A stretch of 64,000 nt of DNA from Halorussus limi. Lineage in GTDB: Archaea; Halobacteriota; Halobacteria; Halobacteriales; Haladaptataceae. This document shows positions 24,909-32,993 of the stretch, in pieces. Below the pieces are notes generated by a model, which ran no database searches, was not told the origin of the DNA, and saw nothing but the letters and a program-made list of their open reading frames with translations. Location of the stretch: contig NZ_CP096659.1 of assembly GCF_023238205.1 (NCBI RefSeq), positions 2,373,626 to 2,437,625 of the forward strand, written 5' to 3'. How positions within the stretch are numbered: the first letter of the stretch is position 1; each line of letters begins with the position of its first letter. The position numbers and the translations under genes were made by a program.

Positions 24909-25625
24909 ATGTTGAGCGACGTGATGGAAGACTACCTCAAAGCGATATACGCCCTCCAGCAGGACGAGGAGGGTCCCGTCGCCACCTCCGCCATCGCCGA
25001 GTATCTGGACGTGACGCCCCCGACCGTGACCAGCATGGTCGAGAAACTCGAAGAGAGAGGGCTGGTCGAGCGCGAGAAGTACAAGGGGGTCGAACTCTCC
25101 GCCGAGGGCGAGACCGTGGCGCTCGAAGTGCTGCGCCACCACCGCCTGCTCGAATCCTACCTGACCGAACACCTCGACTACTCGTGGAGCGAAGTCCACG
25201 AGGAGGCCGACACGCTCGAACACCACATCAGCGAGGAGTTCGAACAGCGCGTCGCCGAGGCGCTGGGCGACCCCGAGGTGGACCCCCACGGCGACCCCAT
25301 TCCGAGCGCCGACCTCACGCCGCCCGAGGCCGACGACACCGCCCCGCTCTCGGACCACGGCCCCGGCGACAGACTCGTCGTCGCGCGGGTGAGCGACCGC
25401 GACGAGGAGGAACTGCGCTACCTCGCGGACGCCGGCATCGCGCCCGAGACCGAACTCGTCGTCGTGGACGTGGCCCCGTTCGGGATGGTGACGGTCCGGT
25501 TCGACGCCGACGGCGACCGCGAGCAGAGTCTCCCCGAGAACGTCGCGCGCTCCATCCGGGTCCGGCCCGCGGACGGCAGCGGCGGGACCGAGAACGGCGA
25601 CAACGGCGAAGGCGTCGAGGCCTGA
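24909..25625 (+). CDS. DtxR/SirR-family metal-dependent transcriptional regulator
   Basis: The protein has 238 residues. The N-terminal winged helix includes DYLKAIYALQQDEEGP, TSAIAEYLDVTPPTVTSMVE and the wing YKGVELSAEG. The central DtxR dimerisation and metal-binding region (LRHHRLLESYLTEHLDYSWS, EADTLEHHISEEFEQRVAEA) supplies His/Glu ligands for Fe2+ or Mn2+. A C-terminal FeoA/SH3-like domain (GDRLVVARVSDRDEEELRYL) follows, then an acidic tail. ATG 24909 was chosen; a GTG at 24906 is one codon earlier. The TTAGACGAATCTAA palindrome upstream indicates autoregulation. It probably represses metal-uptake or iron-homeostasis genes when metal is replete. Confidence 0.92.
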   Translation: MLSDVMEDYLKAIYALQQDEEGPVATSAIAEYLDVTPPTVTSMVEKLEERGLVEREKYKGVELSAEGETVALEVLRHHRLLESYLTEHLDYSWSEVHEEADTLEHHISEEFEQRVAEALGDPEVDPHGDPIPSADLTPPEADDTAPLSDHGPGDRLVVARVSDRDEEELRYLADAGIAPETELVVVDVAPFGMVTVRFDADGDREQSLPENVARSIRVRPADGSGGTENGDNGEGVEA

Positions 25626-25636
25626 CGGAGAGACAG

Positions 25637-25642
25637 TTTTTT
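25637..25642 (+). terminator. Oligo-T terminator after the DtxR/SirR gene
   Basis: A TTTTTT run begins 12 bases after the regulator's stop and 28 bases before the LysE-type ATG. It suggests the two genes are separate transcripts, although the short gap leaves a shared one possible. Confidence 0.5.
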
Positions 25643-25669
25643 CTCGTCCGCGACGAACCTCCCTATCGA

Positions 25670-26344
25670 ATGTCGAACGCCGTCGTCTCCGGACTCGCGG
25701 GCGTCGCCCTCGGCCTCTCGCTGGCGGCCCCACCGGGTCCGATGAACGCCATCATCGCCGAGGAGAGCGTCCTCCGCGGGTGGGGGTCGGGGTTGCGCGC
25801 GGGCCTCGGCGCGATGTCGGCCGACGCCTGCTTCTTCGTGCTGGCGCTGTTCGGCGTCGTCGCCGTGGTCCGCGACGTGCCGGTCGTCCAGCGGGTGCTG
25901 TTCGCCGTCGGCGGCCTCCTGATGCTCTACTTCGCCTACGGCGCGGCGAGCGACGCCAACGCCGCGTTCGGCGGCGACGCCGCGACCGACGGGCGCGGAC
26001 TCGCGGAGGACGAGGACAGCAAGGGCTTCCGGAAGGCGTTCGTGCTGGCGCTGACCAACCCCTACCAGATTCTCTGGTGGCTCACGGCGGGCGTCGGCCT
26101 GCTCGACCCCGGAACGTTCGCGCCCGACGCGCTCGGCGGCCTGACCGTCTCGACCGGGAGTCCGATAATCGTGGTCGGGTTCTTCGGCGGTATCGCGCTC
26201 TGGATAACCGGCTTCCCGGCCGCGCTGGTCACGGTCGGGCGGCGCGTGGACGCCTTCGCGCCGGTCGTCGCCTACCTGAGCGCGGCGGTGCTCGCGCTGG
26301 CCGGCCTCTCGTTTCTCTCGAAGGCGGCCGGGGTTCTGGCGTGA
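25670..26344 (+). CDS. LysE-family translocator
   Basis: This 224-residue membrane protein has about six hydrophobic helices. The LysE/RhtB N-terminal pattern is clear (LSLAAPPGPMNAIIAEESVL, then RAGLGAMSADACFFVLALFG), as is the conserved KAFVLALTNPYQILWWL block after an acidic cytoplasmic loop. These proteins export amino acids or small polar compounds. I used ATG 25670 (MSNAVVSGLAG). The gene follows the metal regulator by 44 bases, so it may share regulation with it, but metal transport is not a known LysE role; the substrate is undetermined. Confidence 0.88.
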   Translation: MSNAVVSGLAGVALGLSLAAPPGPMNAIIAEESVLRGWGSGLRAGLGAMSADACFFVLALFGVVAVVRDVPVVQRVLFAVGGLLMLYFAYGAASDANAAFGGDAATDGRGLAEDEDSKGFRKAFVLALTNPYQILWWLTAGVGLLDPGTFAPDALGGLTVSTGSPIIVVGFFGGIALWITGFPAALVTVGRRVDAFAPVVAYLSAAVLALAGLSFLSKAAGVLA

Positions 26345-26353
26345 CCGCGAGGG

Positions 26354-27154
26354 TCAGTTCCACGGGGCCGCCTCGAAGTCGACCTGCCGCGCCTCTCGTT
26401 CGATGGCGTCGATTCGCGCCACCTCGTCGTCGGTGAGGTCCAGTTTCCGGGCCTCGAAGTTCTCCCGAACGTGGGCTTCCGACGAGGCCTTCGGGATGAC
26501 GGCGACGTTCTCCTTCGACAGAAGCCACGCGAGACTGACTTGCGCGGGCGTCGCGTCCCTCTCGTCGGCGACGGCGACGAGTTCGGGCACTTCGGTCACG
26601 GTTCCCTTGGCCAGCGGCGAGTACGCGACCAGCGTGTGGCCGCGTTCCCGCGCGAGCGACCGGAGTTCCGCCTGCTGGAGCAGGGGGTGGCACTCGACTT
26701 GGTGAGCGAACAGCGGCGCGTCGAGGCGGTCGAGCGCGTCTTCGAGGAGGTCCGGCGTGAAGTTCGAGAGGCCGACGTGGCGAATCACGCCCTCGTCGTG
26801 GAGTCGGTCGAACGCCGCGAGCGTTTCGTCGGGGTCGTAGGTTCGAATCGGCCAGTGGACGTAGAGGAGATCGAGCGAGTCGACGCCGAGTCGGTCACAG
26901 CACCCGCGGGCGTGTTCGAGCACGTCGTCGTAGCCGAGGTTTCGCGAGTGAATCTTCGTCGAGACGAACACGTCGTCGCGGTCCGCGTCGGCCGCGGCGA
27001 TGCCCTCGCCGACCGCGACCTCGTTGTCGTACATCTCGGCGGTGTCGACGTGGCGGTACCCGCAGTTCAGCGCGGTCTCGACGCTCGCGGCGCACGTCTC
27101 GGGGTCGGTGATCTCGTAGGTCCCGATGCCGATGTCGGGGAGCGTCTCGGTCAT
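26354..27154 (-). CDS. Aldo/keto reductase
   Basis: This 266-residue NADPH-dependent oxidoreductase has a TIM-barrel fold. The catalytic tetrad is visible: Asp37 and Tyr42 in HVDTAEMYDNE, Lys67 in VSTKIHS and His100 in LLYVHWP. The cofactor-binding end is IPKASSEAHVRENFEA. It probably reduces aldehydes or 2,5-diketo-gluconate-type substrates in the cytoplasm, but family members overlap too much to name one. It starts at ATG 27152-27154 and is convergent with the LysE gene, 9 bases apart. Confidence 0.93.
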   Translation of the reverse strand: MTETLPDIGIGTYEITDPETCAASVETALNCGYRHVDTAEMYDNEVAVGEGIAAADADRDDVFVSTKIHSRNLGYDDVLEHARGCCDRLGVDSLDLLYVHWPIRTYDPDETLAAFDRLHDEGVIRHVGLSNFTPDLLEDALDRLDAPLFAHQVECHPLLQQAELRSLARERGHTLVAYSPLAKGTVTEVPELVAVADERDATPAQVSLAWLLSKENVAVIPKASSEAHVRENFEARKLDLTDDEVARIDAIEREARQVDFEAAPWN

Positions 27155-27289
27155 CGGTCGTTCCGTCGAGCGCCGGACTCAAGGCTGTTTCCGGTCGCTC
27201 GTTTCTGTAAGCGATAGAACTATTATCTCGGTACCGGTTTCAGCGATAGCTCCGACCGGAAGACCGGCCGCACTCGTCCACGAACGCCG

Positions 27290-28000
27290 CTATGGCCGTC
27301 GTTGTGTCCGACGGTCCGTGGACTCCTCGTGGTCCATCTCCGGGACCTCGCCCTCGAGCCACTCGCGGAACCACTTGACGCGCTTGAGGCGCTTGTGAGC
27401 GATGCCCTCCGCGGCGTCACTCTGGACGCGATTGGCGGCGTCCTTGCCACGCTCCATCACCCGGTCGACCATCTCGGCGGCGTCCATGTGGGTCCGGGCC
27501 TCGTAGCCCATCCGCAGGAGCATGAGGGCGGTGCCGTTCGCGCCCACCTTGTCGAGCAGGTCGGCCTCGATGAGACACTGAGTCTCCTTGGGCAGGTCTG
27601 TCAGGTCGCCCTGATACGAGTGGTTCTCGACGGCTTTGCACACCTCTTCGATGAACGATTCCGGGAAGTCGCCGTGAGTTTCGAGGTACTTCCGGGCGAT
27701 GCGCGCGCCCTCCTCGGCGTGGACCTCTTGGTCGGCGTCGAGTTTGGCGATGTCGTGGAACAGCGCCGCGACGCGGGCCACGTCGACGTTCGCGCCCTCC
27801 TTCTCGGCGATGGTGCCCGCGAGGTCCACCACGTTGAGGATGTGGTTGAACCGGTACTCGGCGGAGTGCCACGGGTACCAGCGCATCCGACCGCCGCCGT
27901 CCTCGTTCTCGACGCTGGCGGCGAGATACTCGTAGACGAAGTCCTTCATCTCCTCGAACTCGGCCTCCGTGACGGGCGACTCCTTAATTTCGACTCCCAC
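27290..28000 (-). CDS. HD-domain phosphohydrolase-like protein
   Basis: This 236-residue protein has a central HD domain: His53 (FNHILNVVDL), the HD pair His82-Asp83 (VAALFHDIAKLDAD) and a later Asp in IEADLLDKVGANG. A conserved YPWHSAEYRFNHI lies just before. HD proteins hydrolyse phosphate esters or nucleotides; the specific substrate is unknown. It starts at GTG 27998-28000, preceded by a purine-rich GAGGTGG at 28003-28010 that could act as a ribosome-binding site, and a TTTATAC box about 48 bases upstream, so this transcript probably has a short leader. Confidence 0.88.
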   Translation of the reverse strand: MGVEIKESPVTEAEFEEMKDFVYEYLAASVENEDGGGRMRWYPWHSAEYRFNHILNVVDLAGTIAEKEGANVDVARVAALFHDIAKLDADQEVHAEEGARIARKYLETHGDFPESFIEEVCKAVENHSYQGDLTDLPKETQCLIEADLLDKVGANGTALMLLRMGYEARTHMDAAEMVDRVMERGKDAANRVQSDAAEGIAHKRLKRVKWFREWLEGEVPEMDHEESTDRRTQRRP

Positions 28001-28239
28001 AGAACCACCTCGATTCGCAGATGTCCGTACTCATTCTTACTCGTATAAACGAATGATTGACTCTTTAGACTTACGACGACGACACTCAGAACTGTTCGGC
28101 CGTTTCTGCGCGTTCGTCCGGAACGCCCGTCGCTCGATTCGGGCGACCGAACGACCGACTTCGGCAGGTCGCTGACACCTCGCGCGGACGCCTCGAACCG
28201 CTCGCCTCGGCGTCGGCGCGCGTCTGTGACGCGCGGTAG

Positions 28240-28962
28240 TTAATCCCTCAGGACGAACTCGATGCGCTCGGTCGCCTCGCCCTTCGACTCACGGTTCGTT
28301 ATCTCCACGCGCCCGACGTCGCCGAGGCTATCGACGTGCGTGCCGCCGCAGGGGCAGTAGTCGAAGCCCTCGATTTCGACCACGCGGAGCGGGTCGACGT
28401 GGTCGGGGATGAGGTTCAGCAGGGCCCGGCCCTCCTCGGTGCGCTCCTCGACCTCCTCTCGCGGGCGCTCGGCCTTGCTGACCCGGAGGTCGCGCTCGAT
28501 GGCCTCGTTCGACAGGCGCTCGATTTCGGCCACGTCCGCCTCGGAGAAGTCGGCGGGTTCGAAGTCGATGCGCGAGCGGTCGGCGTGAATCTGGTTGCCC
28601 GCGGTCTCCGCGCCGTACTCGTCCAAGACCACGCGCGAGACGACGTGCTGGGCGGTGTGCATCCGGCGGTGGGCCTCGCGGCGTTCGGCGTCGATTCGTC
28701 CCTCTACCGCGTCGCCGACTTCGGGGCGGTCGCCCTCGATTTCCTCGACGTAGTGGCGCACGTCGCCGTGGTTCTTCCGGACCGTCGTCACCGTGGCCGA
28801 CCCGCCGTCCCACGCGAGTTCGCCGCGGTCGGCCGGTTGCCCGCCGCCCTCGGGGTAGAAGTAGGTCCCGTCGAGGACGAGGAAGTCGTCGGCCACCTCG
28901 CTCGCGGTCGCCTCGAACTCGGTCACGCCGTCGGCGTCGGGAAGGTAGCGTTGCTCGGTCAC
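28240..28962 (-). CDS. alaX: Alanyl-tRNA editing protein AlaX
   Basis: This 240-residue free-standing editing protein hydrolyses mischarged Ser-tRNA(Ala) or Gly-tRNA(Ala). The zinc-binding motifs are present: His102/His106 in RMHTAQHVVS and Cys205/His209 in CPCGGTHVDS. The N-terminal TYFYPEGGGQPADRGEL is the AlaX/AlaRS editing signature. The length and N-terminal OB-like part fit the AlaX-M class. It starts at GTG 28960-28962 with a TATA-like ATTAAG about 28 bases upstream. It stands alone. Confidence 0.93.
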   Translation of the reverse strand: MTEQRYLPDADGVTEFEATASEVADDFLVLDGTYFYPEGGGQPADRGELAWDGGSATVTTVRKNHGDVRHYVEEIEGDRPEVGDAVEGRIDAERREAHRRMHTAQHVVSRVVLDEYGAETAGNQIHADRSRIDFEPADFSEADVAEIERLSNEAIERDLRVSKAERPREEVEERTEEGRALLNLIPDHVDPLRVVEIEGFDYCPCGGTHVDSLGDVGRVEITNRESKGEATERIEFVLRD

Positions 28963-29087
28963 GTCCGGCCAGAGGCGACCCAGCGGCTTAATCGATTGGC
29001 TGGCGGAAACGCGCGGCTACTTGTCTCGTATCGGAGCGGGAGCGAGCAGAGCGCCAATGCGGGCGGAACGAGGCCGGTCGAACGTCG

Positions 29088-29423
29088 TCAGTTGAGCCAA
29101 CCGGCGACCCGCCGCCGGAGTCGCACGAACAGCGGCGTCCGCTGGGGGTCGTCGTCGCGGTCCGGTCGCCTGTTCGCAGGCCGCCGGTTCGCGGGTTGTC
29201 GAGTCGCCGACTGGCGGTTCGCGGTCTCGGTCGCCGACTCTCGCGCGGCGGGTGCGGACTGACCCCGCTCGCGGGACCGGAACAGGTCGCGGGTGGCGAG
29301 CGCGAACAGCGACGCGCCGAGCAGGGTCCAGTTGACGAACCGCGGCCGCGGGGCGCGGCGGACGGTGACGTACCCGACGCCGACGAGGAGTACCGATGCC
29401 GGTATCAGCCACGTCAGTTCCAT
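29088..29423 (-). CDS. Small membrane protein with an Asn/Arg/Pro-rich repetitive linker
   Basis: This 111-residue protein has two hydrophobic helices (LTWLIPASVLLVGVGYVTV and WTLLGASLFALATRDLF), a low-complexity basic linker with short repeats (TANRQSATRQPANRRPANRR), and a basic C-terminal helix (PLFVRLRRRVAGWLN). The linker's basic character is unusual in this acidic proteome. No family is recognised; the position of the helices and the start codon are plausible for a real gene. Confidence 0.65.
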   Translation of the reverse strand: MELTWLIPASVLLVGVGYVTVRRAPRPRFVNWTLLGASLFALATRDLFRSRERGQSAPAARESATETANRQSATRQPANRRPANRRPDRDDDPQRTPLFVRLRRRVAGWLN

Positions 29424-29599
29424 CGCTCTCCGACGTCGGGGCGGACTGGCTCTCGATACGTGCCGGTGGGGACCATCGAGTGGTCCGTCGACTCATAGCG
29501 AGTTTGTTATACACCGTCTGACGAAGTTATCTGTTCTGTTACTTCCGGAGTGGAAACACCCGGCGGAGGTAAAGAGTCTTTGTAGTCGAGTAAGGGCCG

Positions 29600-29809
29600 T
29601 CAGTCCGCGGTCAGGACGAGCGTGACGATTCCGGCGAGGATGCAGACGAGTCCGACCCGGCGCTTGTGGTCGGCGAAGTCGTCGTTCGGTTCCGACGGGA
29701 CGTTCAGGAGGCCCGACTGGACCCGAAGGACCGTCTGCGGAAAGAGGTAGTCCGCGAACCCCCACGCGACCAACAGGAGTCCGACGGAGAGGGTTACGGG
29801 GCTGGACAT
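29600..29809 (-). CDS. Small two-span membrane protein
   Basis: This 69-residue protein has helices at about residues 6-24 (TLSVGLLLVAWGFADYLF) and 51-67 (VGLVCILAGIVTLVLTAD) separated by a polar loop (NVPSEPNDDFADHKRR). A TATA-like TTTAAC lies about 25 bases before ATG 29807-29809. The layout resembles the DUF6199-like small membrane proteins, but I would not assign it. It sits just outside the accessory segment. Confidence 0.65.
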   Translation of the reverse strand: MSSPVTLSVGLLLVAWGFADYLFPQTVLRVQSGLLNVPSEPNDDFADHKRRVGLVCILAGIVTLVLTAD

Positions 29810-29942
29810 GGGTTGTGCCTAGTCAACGTTAAACAGGAAATAGATTACTGCGACTCCCGAGACTTGTTCGCCACCGGAGGAGTCTGGCCGGGAGTACCAT
29901 CGCTACGGCGGGGAGTAGTCCCGGATGGGTCTCGTCCCCGAC

Positions 29943-30542
29943 TCAGGCGTCACCGTCTCGCGGCGCGATGTTCTGGTTGACGTGGAACAGGTTCTCCGGG
30001 TCGTACTCCGTCTTCACCTCGACCAAGCGTTCGTAGTTGTCACCGAACAGCAATGTCGCCGGGTCCTCGGAGAGACCCGGGAAGTTGCCGTACCGGCCCG
30101 ACGCGATCGACAGCGACTCCGCCTCGCTGATTCCCTCGCGCGCCCACTCGACGTTCGCGTCGTCGTCTTCCGCGTTCTCCCAGTTAGCCTCGAACGCCAT
30201 CATGTACGGTTTGTCCCGGTGCCAGAACGCGGTCGAGTCCTGCGGAACGTCGCTGACGGCGTCGCCGAGGTGCCAGATGTCGACCGTCGATAACTTCGAG
30301 GGGGCCGACTCGTTGTAGCGAACCACGAGGTCGACGACCTCGTCGGTCAGTTCCGAGAGGTATATCGACTTCCAGTAGTACCGTAGCCCGTCCGGGTAGT
30401 CTTCGTCCAACATCGACTGCAACTCGACGAACGCCGTCGGACCGCTGAAGTCGGCTATCGGCGTCGCGCTCTCGATCAGCGGTTCGAAGACCGCCTCGGC
30501 CTTCGAGAGGTCGCCGCGGACCGAACTCTTCTCAACTTTGTC
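29943..30542 (-). pseudogene. 5'-truncated FAD-linked oxidoreductase (berberine-bridge C-terminal domain)
   Basis: The frame ends at TGA 29943 and reads leftwards from about 30530. Its C-terminal 30 residues (FGDNYERLVEVKTEYDPENL, then FHVNQNI) are the BBE signature of FAD-linked oxidases. Upstream, protein-like text continues beyond the first usable start (TTG 30420-30422) through TPIADFSGPTAFVELQSMLD back to about SSVRGDLSKAEAVFEP, then hits an in-frame TAG at 30543-30545. The FAD-binding half (several hundred residues in family members) is missing, and the DNA beyond is AT-rich, so the gene was cut by whatever brought in or deleted the adjacent segment. Some product from an internal start is possible, but it would lack the flavin domain. 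Confidence 0.85.
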
Positions 30543-31870
30543 CTATTGCTTGTGTATACTCCGGAAAATCGTGGACGAATATTTCGGATTATGCCTGGGG
30601 TGTCCCTATTCAACGCTCACGGTTTGTGGGTCTCCACCCTATATTGACACTTTCGCCGTCGCATACGCTTCATCTTTTGGCCGAATGAGAGTTCCATCAA
30701 TTCCCGACCCATAAGGATGGTTCAATAATGTATTTTGTATGTCCTGTTGTCGATTCGACGGAACATGAAACGGAGAAAATTCCTCGGCACACTCCCAACT
30801 ATTGGTGGATCGGCCCTTTTACAGAACTCGTCAGCCGCTGGTCGCGTACAATCGTCTCCCAACCCCGCACAAAAACCTTCGATGTTCTACACAACCGGCA
30901 GATGGATTACACATGAATTTCCATCGTTCAAACAAGAGCTCACGTCACTGATTACTACCATCGGAGACAACTACTATGCACTTCAAACGGCATCCGAAGT
31001 CTCTCCAAGCAAATTTGAGAAACTTGAGCAGACTGTCCGCAAAGCAGAACAGCTCATCCTTCGTACCGTTCCAAAATACTACAGTGTAGACCGTAGTCGA
31101 TTGCAATCAGCGTTCAAGAAACGACGCCAACGTAGACAAGGCGTGTTGAAAAAGTTGAAGCAATATGCCAAATATAATGAGACCGACAGAATCGCCACAC
31201 TCCTCAAAAAATATGCAGTGAAGAAGAGTCGCTATGGCTTCAAACCAAACATTCCGAGTAACAAGATAACGTGGCGGCAATACACCATGGCGGCTGAACA
31301 CCCAGACATCGACATGGGAGCATGCTGTCAAGAAAAGCCACGTATGACGAAATTCACCCCATACGTCTACCTTTCGTTTGTCTCTTCACCGTCAACGGGA
31401 GCGACACTCTACAGAAAAGAAAAAATGATAGAGGCCGAAAAGAAAGTCGCCAATGGAAAAGAGATGGTTCAACCACTCCCAGTAGATACTGCTAACACAA
31501 TTCTTGCCGGCTCATTGACGGACAAAAACGAAGATTTGATGCAAGAATGGGGAGTCGGGTCAATTGAAGTCTTCAAACAGTACGACTCCTCCTCGGCAGC
31601 ACGCAAAGCACGGGACAAACTTTTGAACCAGAGTAATGTCAACCACGAAGGAACACGCTCAAACGGCATGACTGTCGAAAGTGCCGAAAAGATCGCGTGG
31701 AAGAACCAAAGTGGTGAATGGGTGTACGCATTCTTAATTCAGTCAGAAAAATACCTTGCTCTCTCCCATGCATCTAACGTGTTCTGGGGTGATAAGACAC
31801 TACAAGGCTGGCTGTCCACAGACTAACAACTTCTAACCACTATAGGAGCTTATGTACTTGTGTACAGAAG
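30530..31870. mobile_element. AT-rich acquired segment (approximate limits)
   Basis: From about 30530 the sequence changes abruptly to AT-rich DNA (25 G/C in the 60 bases 31141-31200, against roughly two thirds G/C in flanking genes). It contains one gene and starts where the oxidoreductase is broken. The 8-mer CTTGTGTA occurs at 30549-30556 and 31857-31864, just inside the two limits, and could be a target duplication or chance. No transposase or integrase is visible. The tRNA-Gln gene lies to the right, its 3' end towards this segment. Confidence 0.6.
30765..31826 (+). CDS. Tat-exported basic protein of unknown function
   Basis: This 353-residue protein starts at ATG 30765 (an upstream ATG at 30735 is also in frame). 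The N-terminus MKRRKFLGTLPTIGGSALLQ is a twin-arginine signal (RRKFLG then a hydrophobic stretch), so export by Tat is expected; no lipobox Cys follows. The body is unusual for a halophile: rich in Lys and Arg, with FKKRRQRRQGVLKKLKQYAK and ATLLKKYAVKKSRYGFK near residues 115-165. Adjacent cysteines occur in MGACCQEKPR. Later blocks are TKFTPYVYLSFVSSPSTGAT, QEWGVGSIEVFKQYDSSSAA and EWVYAFLIQSEKYLALSHA. I recognise no family. Codon and base composition differ from neighbours, pointing to transfer. Confidence 0.8.
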   Translation: MKRRKFLGTLPTIGGSALLQNSSAAGRVQSSPNPAQKPSMFYTTGRWITHEFPSFKQELTSLITTIGDNYYALQTASEVSPSKFEKLEQTVRKAEQLILRTVPKYYSVDRSRLQSAFKKRRQRRQGVLKKLKQYAKYNETDRIATLLKKYAVKKSRYGFKPNIPSNKITWRQYTMAAEHPDIDMGACCQEKPRMTKFTPYVYLSFVSSPSTGATLYRKEKMIEAEKKVANGKEMVQPLPVDTANTILAGSLTDKNEDLMQEWGVGSIEVFKQYDSSSAARKARDKLLNQSNVNHEGTRSNGMTVESAEKIAWKNQSGEWVYAFLIQSEKYLALSHASNVFWGDKTLQGWLSTD

Positions 31871-32003
31871 GGTCACCCATGCTTGTAAATTGGTCTCGCG
31901 GTGGGTCAGAAAGTTACTGAACAAATGGCTTCGACTGGTACTCTGGAGCGCCGGCTCGCTGCAAATGTTGCCACGAAAAAGAGGATTCGTACCGTTTTGG
32001 GTA

Positions 32004-32107
32004 TAGTCCCGGGCGGATTCGAACCGCCGTCATAGGCTGTCTTCCGTAACGACCCGTAACTCGCTACGTCCAAAGGCCCATATGATTGGCCACTACACCA
32101 CGGGACT
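32004..32107 (-). tRNA. trnQ: tRNA-Gln (UUG) with a 31-nt intron
   Basis: Reading the minus strand, the gene starts AGTCCCGTGG, pairs with a CGGGACT acceptor end followed by discriminator A, and has a TTCGAATCC T-loop. The anticodon loop CTTTGGA gives anticodon UUG. Between GG (32070) and A (32038) lies a 31-nt insertion (32039-32069) one base after the anticodon, the canonical archaeal intron site. The length without it is 73 nt. A 31-nt intron in tRNA-Gln(UUG) is known from other haloarchaea. The terminal CCA is not encoded. A T5 run about 30 bases past the 3' end may terminate it. Confidence 0.93.
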
Positions 32108-32157
32108 TCGCGCTCGTAAGAGCGCATCGAGTCGTAGTCTTTCCTCGTACAATAGTG

Positions 32158-32907
32158 TTACTTTTCGGCCGACGTTGCTGGCACGCTAACGTTTCCCGCT
32201 TCCACGTTCCGATGACAGCTTCGACAGAGCGTAACCACGTTTTCTAACGCGTGTGCCTCCTGTGGACAATCGAAATTACGAACCCGTTTGATGTGATGGA
32301 CGTCCGGATTCCGGCCGATTTCTTCGGCGGTTTCTCCGCAGTTTTGACAGGAGTAGTCGTCTCTGTCTAACGCTTCACGTCGAACGCGCCACCACTTCTC
32401 GCCGTAATCGAGTTCACCACCCTCCCACTGATGGTGGTCTTCGCTGACGACGTTTTCCGAGAGCCACGACCCGTAGCAGTCGAGGTTACAGAAAACACCG
32501 CGTTTTCTGTTTTCGACGCGAGCAGGTCGTGCTTCGATGTCCGCATCGCACTGCGTACACGAGACAGAGACTCGACTTTTGGTCGCTGGGTTTTCTGGGA
32601 GTAAGCCGGTGGCATCCTCCATACAACCTGAACAGTACGTGCCGTCTTTGTCGGACGGATAGTACCGAAACTCGGCGCCACAACACCGGCACGCTCCGGT
32701 TTCTCTCGCGTCCCTCCAGTTTCCGTTGTTCTCCCCGGCGTTCGGGTCGCAGTCGCCGCAGTACTCCAGTCGGGATTTCGGGTCGTAGAAGTCGGTACCA
32801 CAACCGTTACACGTCCGGTTCGGGAGTTTCTCGCCGTGCGCATGGCTATGGTGGATTCGGGTTCCTTGCCGGGAATCGAACGAATCTTCACACGTCGGAC
32901 AGTCCAT
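32158..32907 (-). CDS. HNH endonuclease with several zinc-finger modules
   Basis: The protein has 249 residues. From the N-terminus it shows a C2H2-like finger (CPTCEDSFDSRQGTRIHHSH), then Cys-rich modules CNGCGTDFYDPKSRLEYCGD, CRCCGAEFRYYPSDKDGTYC and a CTQC...FCNLDC unit. The C-terminal HNH domain has CQNCGETAEEIGRNPDVHHI and ENVVTLCRSCHRNVEAG, with the catalytic His in VHH and the zinc Cys pairs. Such proteins occur in haloarchaeal proviruses and mobile elements. It lies 50 bases upstream of the tRNA-Gln gene, same strand. A TATA-like TTAAAG is about 29 bases before ATG 32905-32907. Base composition is less G+C-rich than core genes. Confidence 0.88.
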   Translation of the reverse strand: MDCPTCEDSFDSRQGTRIHHSHAHGEKLPNRTCNGCGTDFYDPKSRLEYCGDCDPNAGENNGNWRDARETGACRCCGAEFRYYPSDKDGTYCSGCMEDATGLLPENPATKSRVSVSCTQCDADIEARPARVENRKRGVFCNLDCYGSWLSENVVSEDHHQWEGGELDYGEKWWRVRREALDRDDYSCQNCGETAEEIGRNPDVHHIKRVRNFDCPQEAHALENVVTLCRSCHRNVEAGNVSVPATSAEK

Positions 32908-32993
32908 TCTCGGGATTTGTGACTATATCGACTTTAACGTTCGTACTCCGAAAGAACAATAAAATCGAAAAGCCCCGGCAAGCCCCCGCAAAT

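Noticed and set aside
30530-32003. tRNA-targeted provirus with an attachment-site repeat
   Set aside because: I found no copy of the tRNA-Gln 3' end at the left limit and no integrase, so only a composition-based segment is claimed.
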